From contig NZ_FMAQ01000004.1 of the NCBI RefSeq assembly GCF_900094945.1, forward strand, positions 39,213 through 103,212: a stretch of DNA of 64,000 nt, given 5' to 3'. The notes beneath the pieces are model-generated. The model did not search any database and was not told the DNA's origin. It worked only from the letters and a program-made list of their open reading frames with translations. A program made the position numbers and the translations under genes. The DNA comes from Gilliamella bombicola. Lineage in GTDB: Bacteria; Pseudomonadota; Gammaproteobacteria; Enterobacterales; Orbaceae. How positions within the stretch are numbered: position 1 is the first letter of the stretch; each line of letters opens with the position of its first letter. Below, in pieces: positions 1-8,359 of the stretch.

Positions 1-148
1 GGGGCGGCGCGATTGTGGCTTCGCCGCAACAGCGCAACCCTAAGGGAAATGCCCCAACTTACGCGGGGGCGTTATTCTTTGTTAGATTGTCCTCTCAGGC
101 ATCATAACCGCCCCCGCGGCCCAAGGATTAAGGACTAAACGCTAAAAA
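1..148. other. GC-rich intergenic stretch at the window edge
   Basis: No coding frame could be supported here. The stretch is much richer in G and C than the rest of the window and contains several short inverted G/C runs, for example GCCCC near 52-56 against GGGGGC near 74-79, and CCGCCCCCGCGG near 110-121. It lies just beyond the 3' end of the large surface protein gene, so part of it may act as that gene's terminator. It could also be the end of a repeat continuing outside the window. Confidence 0.4.
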
Positions 149-1819
149 CTAAGGTACGGTGCAAACAGCAGCATTGATGAAGGAAGCACTGCGGTAGACA
201 ACTTCGCCGTTGACGTTGTACGAGGCGACAGAGAACCCACGGCTACCTGCCACGTCGCTTGTCCAGTAGCGGTCGTAGACGAAGCCCGCATCAGCGTAGC
301 CGTTCATGACGCCCCACTCCGTGAAAAAACCAGCATCTATCCTACGGGACCTATAATTATCAGATGAATGAGGCATGGCGCCATCTACGCCATTCTTACA
401 TGGGAACCAATTATTATTTACACCACACTTCGCGTTAGTTAAATCCCTTACCCTAGCAAGACAATAACCCAAACCACTACACCAAGATATTTGATTAGAC
501 TGAGAAACAGTTCTACCACCCCGATTGACGAACCACTGCTTTAACACAAACCCATACCGAACCTCATTACCATGACTATCCCTACCGACCAACTCAAATC
601 TCTGTGGCAAAGAGGGTACATCTAGAGGACTAGGATTATTTGAATTTATTTGAGCACTATCAGCCCTAGGACCGCTTAACGTTACCCGTGTTACATAACT
701 AAATTTATCAGGAATCCATCTATCGGCTTGGACAGTATTTCCTTTTAGGTCTGTGAATGAACCAGAACGCGGCCTTGTCCAACTCACCTCTGCCCCTAGA
801 CGACCACTTGTATTAACTGTCCAACTCAACTGACTTCCATCGATTCCACTTATGTCCAAATCAAAATACAATCCATCAGCACCAGTTGTAGGAAAATTTC
901 GGTCGTAAGAGGATGGACTTGTAGACTGAACAGAAAAACCCTTACCATTAACATTCGGCCTTGCGTAACAAACACGAGCAGCACTGTTATACGGATTAAT
1001 ATAATAATCCACCGTAGCTCCACTAAAACTGGTTCTATTAGGAACTCCGTACTGTGTCTGTAAATATCCCCCTGTACTACTTAAAGTTACCCTATAAGGA
1101 GACTTACATATATCCAATGCACCGTTACGATTAACAGTATTGCCATCCTTATCCCTAAACGATACTGATATATTCCCTGTAGCCGTTACTCCATTAGCTC
1201 CCTGTCCATCCCCATCATCATCACGCCAATTATTATATCGAGTGATTAAATCACTTATACTCACTGAACTAACCGATGACGGGACTATCATATCTATATC
1301 ATCCAAAGTATTCCCTGAATAAGGCAATTTTATTGGATTTGATACACTTGATGTATTAGTAGACGGCGTGATAACCCGACCATTGTGCAACCGAATAGAC
1401 AACAAACTATCCGTTGATGTGGCTTTTGTTCGACCATTGTCGAATGTTAAATATGGCGCACTACCCACGATATATTTTGATGTATAAGCCGTTAATGCCA
1501 CAGAACTCTGTGAATACGACAACAACAACAACAACAACACGAAGAACAACGCCGATTTAAGGAATCTAAATAATCTAAGTAAACTGAGTAAACCTGATAA
1601 GCTTGGTAAACTTGGTAAACTTGGTAAACCTGAAAATTTAAATAGAAGAGGTAAACGCCTTGACCTCGGAGATAACCCTGCCGATAACGTCTCCGATTTC
1701 GCTACGCGAAATGACCTCGGTGATGAAAATAAGAACTGTGTCTGATTTAGACTACGGTGAAATTGAAAAAGATTTTGGGCATAGGTTTGGCAGGCCAGAT
1801 GCCAGATGCCAGATGCCAT
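149..1819 (-). CDS. Large secreted/surface protein, function unknown
   Basis: I do not recognise this 556-residue protein as a named family. Residues about 87-108 form a signal-peptide-like segment (LKSALFFVLLLLLL ending in SVA), after which the chain is rich in Ser, Thr, Asn, Gly and aromatic residues, with several Cys in the last third, as in exported adhesin-like proteins. The C-terminal end (YWTSD, then G-F-S-V-A, then VCTV) loosely resembles the DUF1566/lectin-like ending of surface proteins. The roughly 85 residues before the signal segment are unusual: they include PSLPSLPSL from a 9-bp tandem repeat and a start inside a 7-bp tandem repeat. No ATG lies nearer the signal segment, so the true start is uncertain; a TTG or GTG start is possible. 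Confidence 0.6.
   Translation of the reverse strand: MASGIWHLACQTYAQNLFQFHRSLNQTQFLFSSPRSFRVAKSETLSAGLSPRSRRLPLLFKFSGLPSLPSLPSLSGLLSLLRLFRFLKSALFFVLLLLLLSYSQSSVALTAYTSKYIVGSAPYLTFDNGRTKATSTDSLLSIRLHNGRVITPSTNTSSVSNPIKLPYSGNTLDDIDMIVPSSVSSVSISDLITRYNNWRDDDGDGQGANGVTATGNISVSFRDKDGNTVNRNGALDICKSPYRVTLSSTGGYLQTQYGVPNRTSFSGATVDYYINPYNSAARVCYARPNVNGKGFSVQSTSPSSYDRNFPTTGADGLYFDLDISGIDGSQLSWTVNTSGRLGAEVSWTRPRSGSFTDLKGNTVQADRWIPDKFSYVTRVTLSGPRADSAQINSNNPSPLDVPSLPQRFELVGRDSHGNEVRYGFVLKQWFVNRGGRTVSQSNQISWCSGLGYCLARVRDLTNAKCGVNNNWFPCKNGVDGAMPHSSDNYRSRRIDAGFFTEWGVMNGYADAGFVYDRYWTSDVAGSRGFSVASYNVNGEVVYRSASFINAAVCTVP
1521..1538. repeat. (AAC)6 trinucleotide repeat
   Basis: Six tandem AAC units on the + strand encode the run of Leu codons (TTG) in the hydrophobic core of the signal peptide of the surface protein. 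Slippage would change the length of that core in whole residues without shifting the frame. Confidence 0.8.
1602..1628. repeat. Three tandem copies of a 9-bp unit
   Basis: CTTGGTAAA occurs three times in a row. It encodes the in-frame tripeptide repeat PSL in the N-terminal region of the surface protein. Confidence 0.8.
1795..1815. repeat. Three tandem copies of a 7-bp unit at the start of the surface-protein gene
   Basis: CCAGATG occurs three times in a row immediately inside the predicted start of the surface-protein gene. A 7-bp unit is not a multiple of three, so gain or loss of one copy would shift the reading frame. On the minus strand just upstream there are three ATG triplets, one in each frame, within 17 bp. 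Confidence 0.75.
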
Positions 1820-1821
1820 AC

Positions 1822-1850
1822 ATGGTAACGCATTTCGATCATCCTGTCAA
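1822..1850 (-). promoter_or_regulatory. Candidate sigma-70 promoter for the surface-protein gene
   Basis: On the minus strand, TTGACA (1845-1850) is followed after exactly 17 bp by TACCAT (1822-1827). The predicted transcription start, about 1815, lies at or just inside the first ATG of the reading frame. If this promoter is used, that ATG would not be translated normally and a later start would be needed. Confidence 0.5.
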
Positions 1851-2050
1851 GTAAATTTTTGTTTTATTTCGATTTTTTATAACTGACTGCTCTAATAATG
1901 AGCACTCCCTTGCTTTGTAAGCGATTAAATTATAACCGCTTGAGCAATAATGCGCTACCTTTTTTGTTAAAAATTTGTAAAGTTTTGTTAAAGGATGAGT
2001 CAGCTTATGTGTGTGTGCTTTGGGGGAGGGGTTGGGTGGTGGTTTTTGGC

Positions 2051-2108
2051 TAAAAACCAATAAACAAAAACTTCAATAAAATAAACACCTTTCCTGACCG
2101 ATTTTTGG
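2051..2108 (+). repeat. Dispersed intergenic repeat, copy A
   Basis: A copy of an approximately 45-bp A/T-rich repeat with core AAAAACTTCAATAAAAT followed by ACCTTTCCTGACCG. An inverted copy lies at 2749-2800 on the other side of phnA, and two more diverged copies lie at 25336-25382 and 25498-25545. Confidence 0.65.
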
Positions 2109-2316
2109 GCTCTTTAAATAGTGGTAATTAAATAAGTTCTGTTGATTAAATGTAATGTTTGAAAATAAGCTAGAGTAGTTTTATTTAGGGTTTGATGCTA
2201 GTGTGTAGGTTGTGTATAAAAACGTTTAATGGAAACTTAACGGTGAGTGCTATGACTTAATAGCATTTTTTGCTATAGTAAGCGCCATTTTATTTAATTT
2301 GGAAGAATAATAACCC

Positions 2317-2652
2317 ATGGAATCTATACCTAATTGCCCTGCTTGCCAATCAGAACATACTTATCACGATGGCACCTTTTATGTTTGCCCTGAATGCGCA
2401 CACGAGTGGGATCCAAACGAAGTTGCGGCTTCTGACGATGGATTGCAAGTTAAAGACAGTAACGGTAATTTACTGACTGATGGTGATGATATTATTTTGA
2501 TCAAAGATCTTAAATTAAAAGGCTCATCAACTGTCCTAAAAAAAGGCGCCAAAGCTAAAGGTATCCGTTTAGTCGAAGGCGATCACGAAATCGATTGTAA
2601 AGTTGACGGCATGAAAATTATGCTAAAAGCCTGCTTTGTTAAAAAGGCTTAA
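2317..2652 (+). CDS. yjdM: PhnA/YjdM family zinc-ribbon protein
   Basis: A 111-residue protein matching the full length of the PhnA/YjdM family. The N-terminus carries a zinc ribbon (CPAC at residues 8-11 and CPEC at about 24-27, then HEWDP), followed by the family's C-terminal KOW-like domain ([24 protein letters not shown]). E. coli YjdM was first named PhnA for its position near phosphonate genes; its molecular role is not established and it is not itself a phosphonate lyase. The gene stands alone, flanked by inverted copies of a short repeat, and ends at a clear hairpin terminator. Confidence 0.9.
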   Translation: MESIPNCPACQSEHTYHDGTFYVCPECAHEWDPNEVAASDDGLQVKDSNGNLLTDGDDIILIKDLKLKGSSTVLKKGAKAKGIRLVEGDHEIDCKVDGMKIMLKACFVKKA

Positions 2653-2668
2653 TAAAAACAACAAGCTA

Positions 2669-2716
2669 AATACTGTATCAATGTGGATTTATCGGCATTG
2701 ATATAAGTATTTTTAG
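2669..2716 (+). terminator. Intrinsic terminator after phnA/yjdM
   Basis: Two-part stem: AATACT and ATCAATG pair with CATTGAT and AGTATT around a loop of about 12 nt, followed by TTTTAG. It lies 17 bp after the stop codon. Confidence 0.7.
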
Positions 2717-2748
2717 ACATAACAACTTAATATGATTTATTACCAATA

Positions 2749-2800
2749 AAAAACGGTCAGGAAAGGTATTGATTTTATTGAAGTTTTTATTTTTAGCTTT
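2749..2800 (-). repeat. Dispersed intergenic repeat, copy B (inverted)
   Basis: Reverse complement of copy A at 2051-2108. The core matches AAAAACTTCAATAAAAT and ACCTTTCCTGACCG almost exactly. Together the two copies bracket phnA/yjdM. Confidence 0.65.
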
Positions 2801-2827
2801 TTCTTTTAATTCAATACGTTATCAACA

Positions 2828-3622
2828 TCATCCCTTCAAATACCACAGCACGCTCGAAATCCTTTCAAACATTTGTTCAAAAACAAACTCGGCAAATGCC
2901 GGTAGAGTTGTCATTAAGTAAGTAAGCATAAGCAACCCTAATAATAAGGTTGCTGGATAGCCGACAACAAATATTGATAGCTGTGGTGTCATTCGGTTAA
3001 GTAGCCCTAGTGATATATTGACAATTAACAACAAGGTCATTAACGGCAAGGCTAGCATGATGCCATTGATAAATAGTAGTTTGCTAACCTCAAGCACTAC
3101 CAAATAGCCATTTGCCTGTAATGACATTAGCCCTATGGGAATAATTTCGAAGCTGTTTGATATGCCATATAACAACCATAAATGGCCATCAAAATGCAAA
3201 AACGTCAATAATGCAATAACGTTTATTAGGCGCGATAATACCGATGTCGATGGCCCACCGATGGGGTCAAAAAAGGTCGCCATCCCCAGCCCCATTTGCA
3301 TTCCAATTAATTCACCTGCAAACCGCATCGCCATAAATGCCAACTGCATGGTAAACCCAATCACTGCGCCGATCATAATTTGTTGAGCGATGATCACAAT
3401 TCCCATTAAGGAGTAGATTTTGATGTTGTCATCAAGAGGGGAAGATGGCAATAAAATGGTAATTAGTAATGCTAGACCAATTTTGACACGGTTGGGGATT
3501 TCTTTTTCGCCCAAGAGGGGAGCGGTCATGATGAGCGCTAAAATACGAACAAAGGGGAAAAACCCATCCCGAATAAAAGAAAAGAAGTCAATATTAAGTA
3601 AAACGTTAATGTCAAAATCCAT
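2828..3622 (-). CDS. fliR: Flagellar export gate protein FliR
   Basis: A 264-residue polytopic inner-membrane protein (E. coli FliR has 261). With FliP and FliQ it forms the export gate at the centre of the basal body through which rod, hook and filament subunits pass. Recognisable features are the opening hydrophobic segment FFPFVRILALIMTAPLLGEKEIPNRVKIGLA and the conserved G-MATFFDP region near residue 110, followed by several more hydrophobic helices. It is the last gene of the minus-strand fliFGHIJKLMNOPQR block, 5 bp after fliQ. Confidence 0.95.
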   Translation of the reverse strand: MDFDINVLLNIDFFSFIRDGFFPFVRILALIMTAPLLGEKEIPNRVKIGLALLITILLPSSPLDDNIKIYSLMGIVIIAQQIMIGAVIGFTMQLAFMAMRFAGELIGMQMGLGMATFFDPIGGPSTSVLSRLINVIALLTFLHFDGHLWLLYGISNSFEIIPIGLMSLQANGYLVVLEVSKLLFINGIMLALPLMTLLLIVNISLGLLNRMTPQLSIFVVGYPATLLLGLLMLTYLMTTLPAFAEFVFEQMFERISSVLWYLKG

Positions 3623-3627
3623 TATCT

Positions 3628-3897
3628 TTAACGCGTTAAGTTAGGTATATCGGTAATGACAATTTGGAGATAGTCAATCATGGTCGATAGCATTGTTGGC
3701 CCCCATAGGATTAACACGACAATTACTGCGATGATTTTGGGTATAAACGATAATGTCATTTCGTTTATTTGTGTTGCTGCTTGTAATAAGCTAATAATGA
3801 GCCCAGTAACTAACGCTGCTAGCAGTATTGGCCCTGCTAGCGAAGCGGCAACTTTTATGGCTTGTATTGCTAAGGTACTTATGTATTCTGGCGACAT
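3628..3897 (-). CDS. fliQ: Flagellar export gate protein FliQ
   Basis: Small two-helix membrane protein of the type III export gate. I place the start at the ATG at 3897 (MSPEYISTLAIQ), which gives 89 residues, the usual family length. An upstream in-frame TTG at 3909 would add four residues and overlap fliP. Two long hydrophobic helices span residues about 15-40 and 50-75. It is in the operon between fliP and fliR. Confidence 0.93.
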   Translation of the reverse strand: MSPEYISTLAIQAIKVAASLAGPILLAALVTGLIISLLQAATQINEMTLSFIPKIIAVIVVLILWGPTMLSTMIDYLQIVITDIPNLTR

Positions 3898-3905
3898 GAT
3901 ATGAC

Positions 3906-4643
3906 TCAACTAAAAAAGCTTTGCGCTAGCGATCCGAGCAATAGATGCCATCCATCGGCCAATACAAATAGCATTAATTTAAACGGTAGAGATACGGTTG
4001 CTGGTGGTACCATCATCATACCTAATGCCATAAGTGTGCTGGCAACCACAAGGTCGATCACTAAAAAGGGAATAAAAATGGTAAAGCCAATTTGAAATGC
4101 TGTTTTTAATTCACTGACAACAAAAGCCGGAACAAGAACTTTTAAGGGAATGTCGTCACGCGTTTGGATGTCATTGGTGTGGGACATGTTAATAAATAGT
4201 GCTAAGTCGTTTTCTCGCGTTTGGGTGAGCATAAATTGTTGTAATGGCTTGCTTGCTTTGCTTAAACCTTCTTGCATGGTGATTTGGTTTTGTGAATAGG
4301 GGATATACGCATCTTGATAAATGTTGTCAATAACGGGCGACATAATAAAAAAGGTCATAAAAAGCGCTATCCCTAAAATGACTTGATTAGGCGGCGCCGA
4401 TTGTGTGCCAAGCGCGTTGCGTAGCAGTCCTAATACTATAATGATGCGCGTAAAGCTGGTCATCAAGAGTAATATAGCAGGGATAAAAGTAAGTAAGGTT
4501 AAAAAGACAAGTGTTTCAACTGGTAATGACCAAGCTTGTCCACTACTGAGCGGTTGTGCTATGTCTGGTAATATCGGTGTTTGAGCATAACTTGGTAAGC
4601 TAAACAACAATAAGCTTAGCACAATCATTAAATTTGACCGCAC
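3906..4643 (-). CDS. fliP: Flagellar export gate protein FliP
   Basis: A 245-residue protein, the same length as the E. coli protein. It has a cleavable signal peptide (residues 1-20, ending SYAQ), a first membrane segment [20 protein letters not shown], the conserved [16 protein letters not shown] motif, a periplasmic domain, and the C-terminal paired helices containing [13 protein letters not shown] and [21 protein letters not shown]. Five copies form the core of the FliPQR channel. It follows fliO by 6 bp. Confidence 0.95.
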   Translation of the reverse strand: MRSNLMIVLSLLLFSLPSYAQTPILPDIAQPLSSGQAWSLPVETLVFLTLLTFIPAILLLMTSFTRIIIVLGLLRNALGTQSAPPNQVILGIALFMTFFIMSPVIDNIYQDAYIPYSQNQITMQEGLSKASKPLQQFMLTQTRENDLALFINMSHTNDIQTRDDIPLKVLVPAFVVSELKTAFQIGFTIFIPFLVIDLVVASTLMALGMMMVPPATVSLPFKLMLFVLADGWHLLLGSLAQSFFS

Positions 4644-4649
4644 TTGGTG

Positions 4650-5087
4650 TTACTCCTTTTTGGTTTTTAGCGCAGATTGTAGTATCTGTTGAAATGTGTT
4701 ACTTGACGGCAATTTTTTACTTACCTCACTTTGCGAAAATAGCGTTTGAGTGCGCTGTTCATCAATGGTGTGAAGTAATGTCATTTGTTGTGGCGTCACC
4801 CCAACCACTAATAGCTGATTATCAACGTGAACCACTATAATGCGTTCTTTTGGCGTAATGTTGTATGTGGCTTTGACATCGATCCATTGATGGGTCTTTT
4901 TTTTCCAACCCATTCGTTTAGCTAACCAAGCTAGCAATAATATAAAACCGATGACAACAATGAGCATTAGTCCCATGGATGTTCCCACTTCAGTATAAAT
5001 ATTCAATTCAGAAGAAGGAGACGATAAAGTGTTGGTGTTGGTTGCACCAACCACAGGTTGAGCTAAATGGGGGTGTTCGATTGCCAT
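4650..5087 (-). CDS. fliO: Flagellar protein FliO
   Basis: A 145-residue protein with one membrane segment (GLMLIVVIGFILLLAWLAKRMGW, about residues 38-60) and a cytoplasmic tail with the typical beta-rich stretch (ITPKERIIVVHVDNQLLVVGVT). FliO assists assembly of the FliP ring and is poorly conserved, so its place between fliN and fliP supports the call. It overlaps fliN by one base. Confidence 0.9.
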   Translation of the reverse strand: MAIEHPHLAQPVVGATNTNTLSSPSSELNIYTEVGTSMGLMLIVVIGFILLLAWLAKRMGWKKKTHQWIDVKATYNITPKERIIVVHVDNQLLVVGVTPQQMTLLHTIDEQRTQTLFSQSEVSKKLPSSNTFQQILQSALKTKKE

Positions 5088-5467
5088 TAGCGACTCAATC
5101 TTCTTACACGTTCTGCTGGAGTAATAATGTCGGTAATGCGTACACCATAATTATCACCAACAACCACAATTTCGCCCTGAGCAATTAAGTAGCCATTAAT
5201 TAATATATCTAATGGCTCGCCAACCTGACCATCTAAGGCAATAACCGATCCTTGCGTTAAATTTAATAAATCCTTAATGGCCATTTTTGTTCGGCCTAGT
5301 TCAACGCTCAAATTTACGGGGATATCAAGAATCAGGTTGATATCGTTTTTTTTATCTTCGATTTGTTGTGGTGATAGCGTTTCAAAAATAGCGTCTTGGG
5401 CAATAAGCTCGTCGCTAGTTAGGTTAGTGGATTGTTTGTCGTCACTATTTTGTTTGATATCAGTCAT
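5087..5467 (-). CDS. fliN: Flagellar motor switch protein FliN
   Basis: C-ring protein. The C-terminal SpoA domain (ILDIPVNLSVELGRTKMAIKDLLNL, then GSVIALDG and EPLDILINGYLIAQGE) is well conserved. I choose the ATG at 5467 because AAGGAG lies six bases before it; the in-frame ATG at 5482 would put that ribosome-binding site inside the gene. This gives 126 residues. It overlaps the end of fliM by 8 bp, as is common in this operon. FliN forms the bottom of the C-ring with FliM. Confidence 0.94.
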   Translation of the reverse strand: MTDIKQNSDDKQSTNLTSDELIAQDAIFETLSPQQIEDKKNDINLILDIPVNLSVELGRTKMAIKDLLNLTQGSVIALDGQVGEPLDILINGYLIAQGEIVVVGDNYGVRITDIITPAERVRRLSR

Positions 5468-6530
5468 TAAAAACTCCTTCATTCAATTGCTCTAATACAG
5501 GATTAATGACCTGTTCGACTTGAATTGCATATTGTTTGTTCGTTTTACCATAATGTCCTGTTACTATCGGCACTCCACCTACAGTAACATCAAGATTTGT
5601 GGGTTTTTCGATCATTAAGACATCATTGGTTTTTAGGGCTAATAATTTAGCTACAGTTGTGTGAATAGTGGCAAAATTAGCCACTAATTCGACCTCTGAT
5701 TGCTTGATTCCGCTAGTTAGTGAGCTCATCCAAACTTTATCATCTTGATAAGTTTGTTGCTCAATCGGCGGCTTGATAAGAAGCTCTTTGATGGGTTCAA
5801 CCATAGAATAAGGAATGCAAACACAGAAGGTTGCTTTGCTATTACCGACTTCGACTTTAAAGTTACTTGTTAAGACAATATCATCAGGTGAATTAGTGAT
5901 ATTGGTAAATTTACTTTGTATTTCAGATCGAACATATTCGGTTTCAATCGCGTAGACATCCACCCATGATTTTTGGTAAATGACTAATGCTAATTCTAAA
6001 ACTTTTTTAATAATTTGTTGCTCGGTGTGGGTAAATTCACGCCCTTCTGTTTCGATTTGAGTTGAATGTCCGTCACCACCAAATAAAGAATCCACAATAA
6101 TAAAAACCAATTCTGGCGAAAATGAGAACAAGCTTGTGCCTCTTAATGGGTTAAGGTGCACCAGATTTAAATGAGTTGCCGATGACAGTTCTGAAAACTC
6201 TTTAAACGTAAGCGGCTCAATGGGTGAAGCAATTACATCAGTATTGCGGCGTAATCGGTTAAATAAACCAATTCGAAATTGCCGAGCAAAACGTTCATTA
6301 ATGATTTCTAACGCGGTTAAACGCTCAGGGATAAAGCGATGTTTGACAGATAGATCATAAGGTTTTACATCGGGAGATTTTTCCAATGTAGGTACATTAA
6401 ATGAAGAATCAAAATTTGAATTCTTTTCAGAATTTTCTTTTGTTGTTGATGAATAATCTAAGATTTGTTCCTTATTGTCGTGCTTATCAACACTTGCTAC
6501 TGATTCATGCTTATCAGACATGTTAATCAC
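5460..6530 (-). CDS. fliM: Flagellar motor switch protein FliM lacking the CheY-binding peptide
   Basis: C-ring protein of about 353-356 residues. The start is either GTG at 6530, overlapping the fliL stop, or ATG at 6521. The middle CheC-like domain (FRIGLFNRLRRNTDV, LRGTSLFSFSPELVFIIVDSLFGGDG) and the C-terminal SpoA domain (VTVGGVPIVTGHYG) are present. FliM of chemotactic bacteria begins with a short peptide close to LSQAEIDALL that binds phosphorylated CheY. Here the first 70 residues are a low-complexity acidic and Ser/Asn/Lys-rich tail with no such motif. This fits the absence of che genes in the window. Confidence 0.93.
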   Translation of the reverse strand: MINMSDKHESVASVDKHDNKEQILDYSSTTKENSEKNSNFDSSFNVPTLEKSPDVKPYDLSVKHRFIPERLTALEIINERFARQFRIGLFNRLRRNTDVIASPIEPLTFKEFSELSSATHLNLVHLNPLRGTSLFSFSPELVFIIVDSLFGGDGHSTQIETEGREFTHTEQQIIKKVLELALVIYQKSWVDVYAIETEYVRSEIQSKFTNITNSPDDIVLTSNFKVEVGNSKATFCVCIPYSMVEPIKELLIKPPIEQQTYQDDKVWMSSLTSGIKQSEVELVANFATIHTTVAKLLALKTNDVLMIEKPTNLDVTVGGVPIVTGHYGKTNKQYAIQVEQVINPVLEQLNEGVFND

Positions 6531-6994
6531 CGTATAATAAAATCAGTAAATAACACTTCATCAATCTCTACAAAATTCTTTGCATTATATTGTCGCGATA
6601 AGGTGTTTTTTATCTGTTCTTGTAAATCAATTTTACCTACTTCTTGCTTCAGGGTATTAACGTACTGTTTTGAAGTTACAAGCAGAACGTTATTTCTTAC
6701 TTCAGGTAAATAATCTAATAGCACTGTTTTTTGATTTTCATTCGCTACCCGCAAAACGACACCAATATAAAGGGTTTTGTTGATGTCTATATTTTCTTCC
6801 GAAGCGGGTAATGAAATAGTAAATGGTTTTAATGTTATAAATACGGGGGAGGTAACTTCGGGCTCTTCAGGCTCTTTAACTGTGTTTTGTAAACTATTTT
6901 GAAACCATAAATAAGCTGCGGCACCTATCGCCAATAGCGTAATAAGAATAAGAACTAAATTTACAATACTTGATTTTTTTTTTGTTGTTGGCAT
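6527..6994 (-). CDS. fliL: Flagellar basal-body-associated protein FliL
   Basis: A 155-residue single-pass inner-membrane protein. It has a short cytoplasmic Lys-rich N-terminus, a membrane helix at residues about 11-30 (VLILITLLAIGAAAYLWF), then the periplasmic FliL domain with the usual FITLKPFTISL and TLYIGVVLRV strands. It sits around the stator and affects torque and motor stability. It overlaps fliM by 4 bp and is preceded by a 180-bp gap after fliK. Confidence 0.92.
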   Translation of the reverse strand: MPTTKKKSSIVNLVLILITLLAIGAAAYLWFQNSLQNTVKEPEEPEVTSPVFITLKPFTISLPASEENIDINKTLYIGVVLRVANENQKTVLLDYLPEVRNNVLLVTSKQYVNTLKQEVGKIDLQEQIKNTLSRQYNAKNFVEIDEVLFTDFIIR

Positions 6995-7174
6995 ATTTAT
7001 TCTTGTCTCTATAATATTTTAAAGGATCTATAATCCATTTAGTTGCTATAGTGGCATGAATGATAAATCATATTTTTAAAATCGATTTGAAGAATAGGCA
7101 ATAAAACATCACCTATTTAAGCGCTTTACTTTATTTAGATTAAAAAATTGACCAATAAATAACGATTTTAATCG

Positions 7175-8359
7175 TTAAGCAAGAACACTAAGCCCTGATC
7201 TAAGTGAGCGATGTTCTAATAAGATTGGTTCCATATGCTCATCGGTTGCATCAAGCGATATCACCTTCTGTGATTGGTTATTTTGGGATTGTTGATGCAT
7301 GGCTGATTGCGGCGAATCGTTCATCATTGAAAAATCACCAATATTAGCTTGTTCTAGTGTGATGCCTTGATCTTCTAATGATACCTTTAAAAAAGGTAAT
7401 GCTGATTCTAACATCCCTTTAACAACATGATGAGCTGCCATCATGTGAAGGTTCATTTTATCATCATTCATTTCAAGTTTAATGTGCAATGCACCTAATT
7501 CTTGTGGATGTAATTTTATTTCGGCAGTTTGAATACTTTGGCGGTTAAACATAATAATTTGTTCAGCTAATGATGTTTGCCATTGTGTGATATTTACTTG
7601 CGTTGGTAAGTGTATTGACGTTGTAGCTAATGTTGTACTCGCATGCGTTGGCGATAATAACAAGCTTTGCCCATTATTGGTATTATTTGTCAAAAATGAG
7701 TCTTGATTTGTGTTCATGATGGCATCTTTATTACGATTAGTGGTGATAAATTGACTTTGAAAAGTCGCCATTTTGTGCATCATATTATTAGCATATTGCT
7801 TATGGCTTGTTGGATTTGCATTAAAATTAATGTCATCGTCAATTGTTGATACTTGTTGATGAGCAAGTCCAGATTTTGCCTCTTTTTTATTTGTTAATGA
7901 TATAACGTCGTTTTGCGAGGTTACGTTATTAATTAAGTTTTCGCTGTCATAAATAGAAGAAAGTAACTGGGTTGCCTGCTCATTGATTGGTTTTTCTGTT
8001 AATAAATTATCCAATAAATCGCTATGTAAATTGGCCGTTAACAATGAGTTTTGTTCGATTGATGTATCACTATGTTGTGCACTACCAATCAAAGCTAAAT
8101 TTGTTTGTTCTGGCGTTGCTATATTAAAAGGGTGAATAGCTGTGATAACTATATCGACATCGTTACCATTTTCTTCGTGCGCATTATCCGTTCCATCTAG
8201 TTTGGTATTGAGAGTTTGTTTGCCTTGCTCTGTTTTGTTTTCATTGAGTCGCAATAATTGTTGAAAGCCATCATTGTCGTTAGCCATCACATCTGTTTCA
8301 ACAAGTTCTGACTGACGTGAAGAGGTCAGGTTCAAATCATTAATCAGATTAATATTCAT
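7175..8359 (-). CDS. fliK: Flagellar hook-length control protein FliK
   Basis: A 394-residue protein (E. coli 375). The long N-terminal part is rich in Asn, Thr, Ser and Gln and little conserved. The C-terminal FliK substrate-switching domain is clear (AEIKLHPQELGALHIKLEMNDDKMNLHMMA, then the PFLKVSLEDQGITLEQANI region at about 300-345). FliK is exported and acts as a molecular ruler; it then acts on FlhB to switch export from hook to filament subunits. It overlaps fliJ by 11 bp. Confidence 0.92.
   Translation of the reverse strand: MNINLINDLNLTSSRQSELVETDVMANDNDGFQQLLRLNENKTEQGKQTLNTKLDGTDNAHEENGNDVDIVITAIHPFNIATPEQTNLALIGSAQHSDTSIEQNSLLTANLHSDLLDNLLTEKPINEQATQLLSSIYDSENLINNVTSQNDVISLTNKKEAKSGLAHQQVSTIDDDINFNANPTSHKQYANNMMHKMATFQSQFITTNRNKDAIMNTNQDSFLTNNTNNGQSLLLSPTHASTTLATTSIHLPTQVNITQWQTSLAEQIIMFNRQSIQTAEIKLHPQELGALHIKLEMNDDKMNLHMMAAHHVVKGMLESALPFLKVSLEDQGITLEQANIGDFSMMNDSPQSAMHQQSQNNQSQKVISLDATDEHMEPILLEHRSLRSGLSVLA

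Larger units (their letters stand above)
1820..2316. other. Intergenic region between the surface-protein gene and phnA
   Basis: This 497-bp stretch contains the promoter of the surface-protein gene at its left end, a G-rich tract near 2020-2047, one copy of a dispersed repeat at 2051-2108, and probably the phnA promoter (TATAGT at about 2273-2278, 38 bp before the ATG). A 73-codon open frame on the minus strand is low complexity and is not supported as a gene. Confidence 0.5.

Noticed and set aside
1839-2060. 73-codon open frame on the minus strand upstream of the surface-protein gene
   Set aside because: Its sequence covers the promoter, the G-rich tract and a repeat copy; no ribosome-binding site and no recognisable protein.
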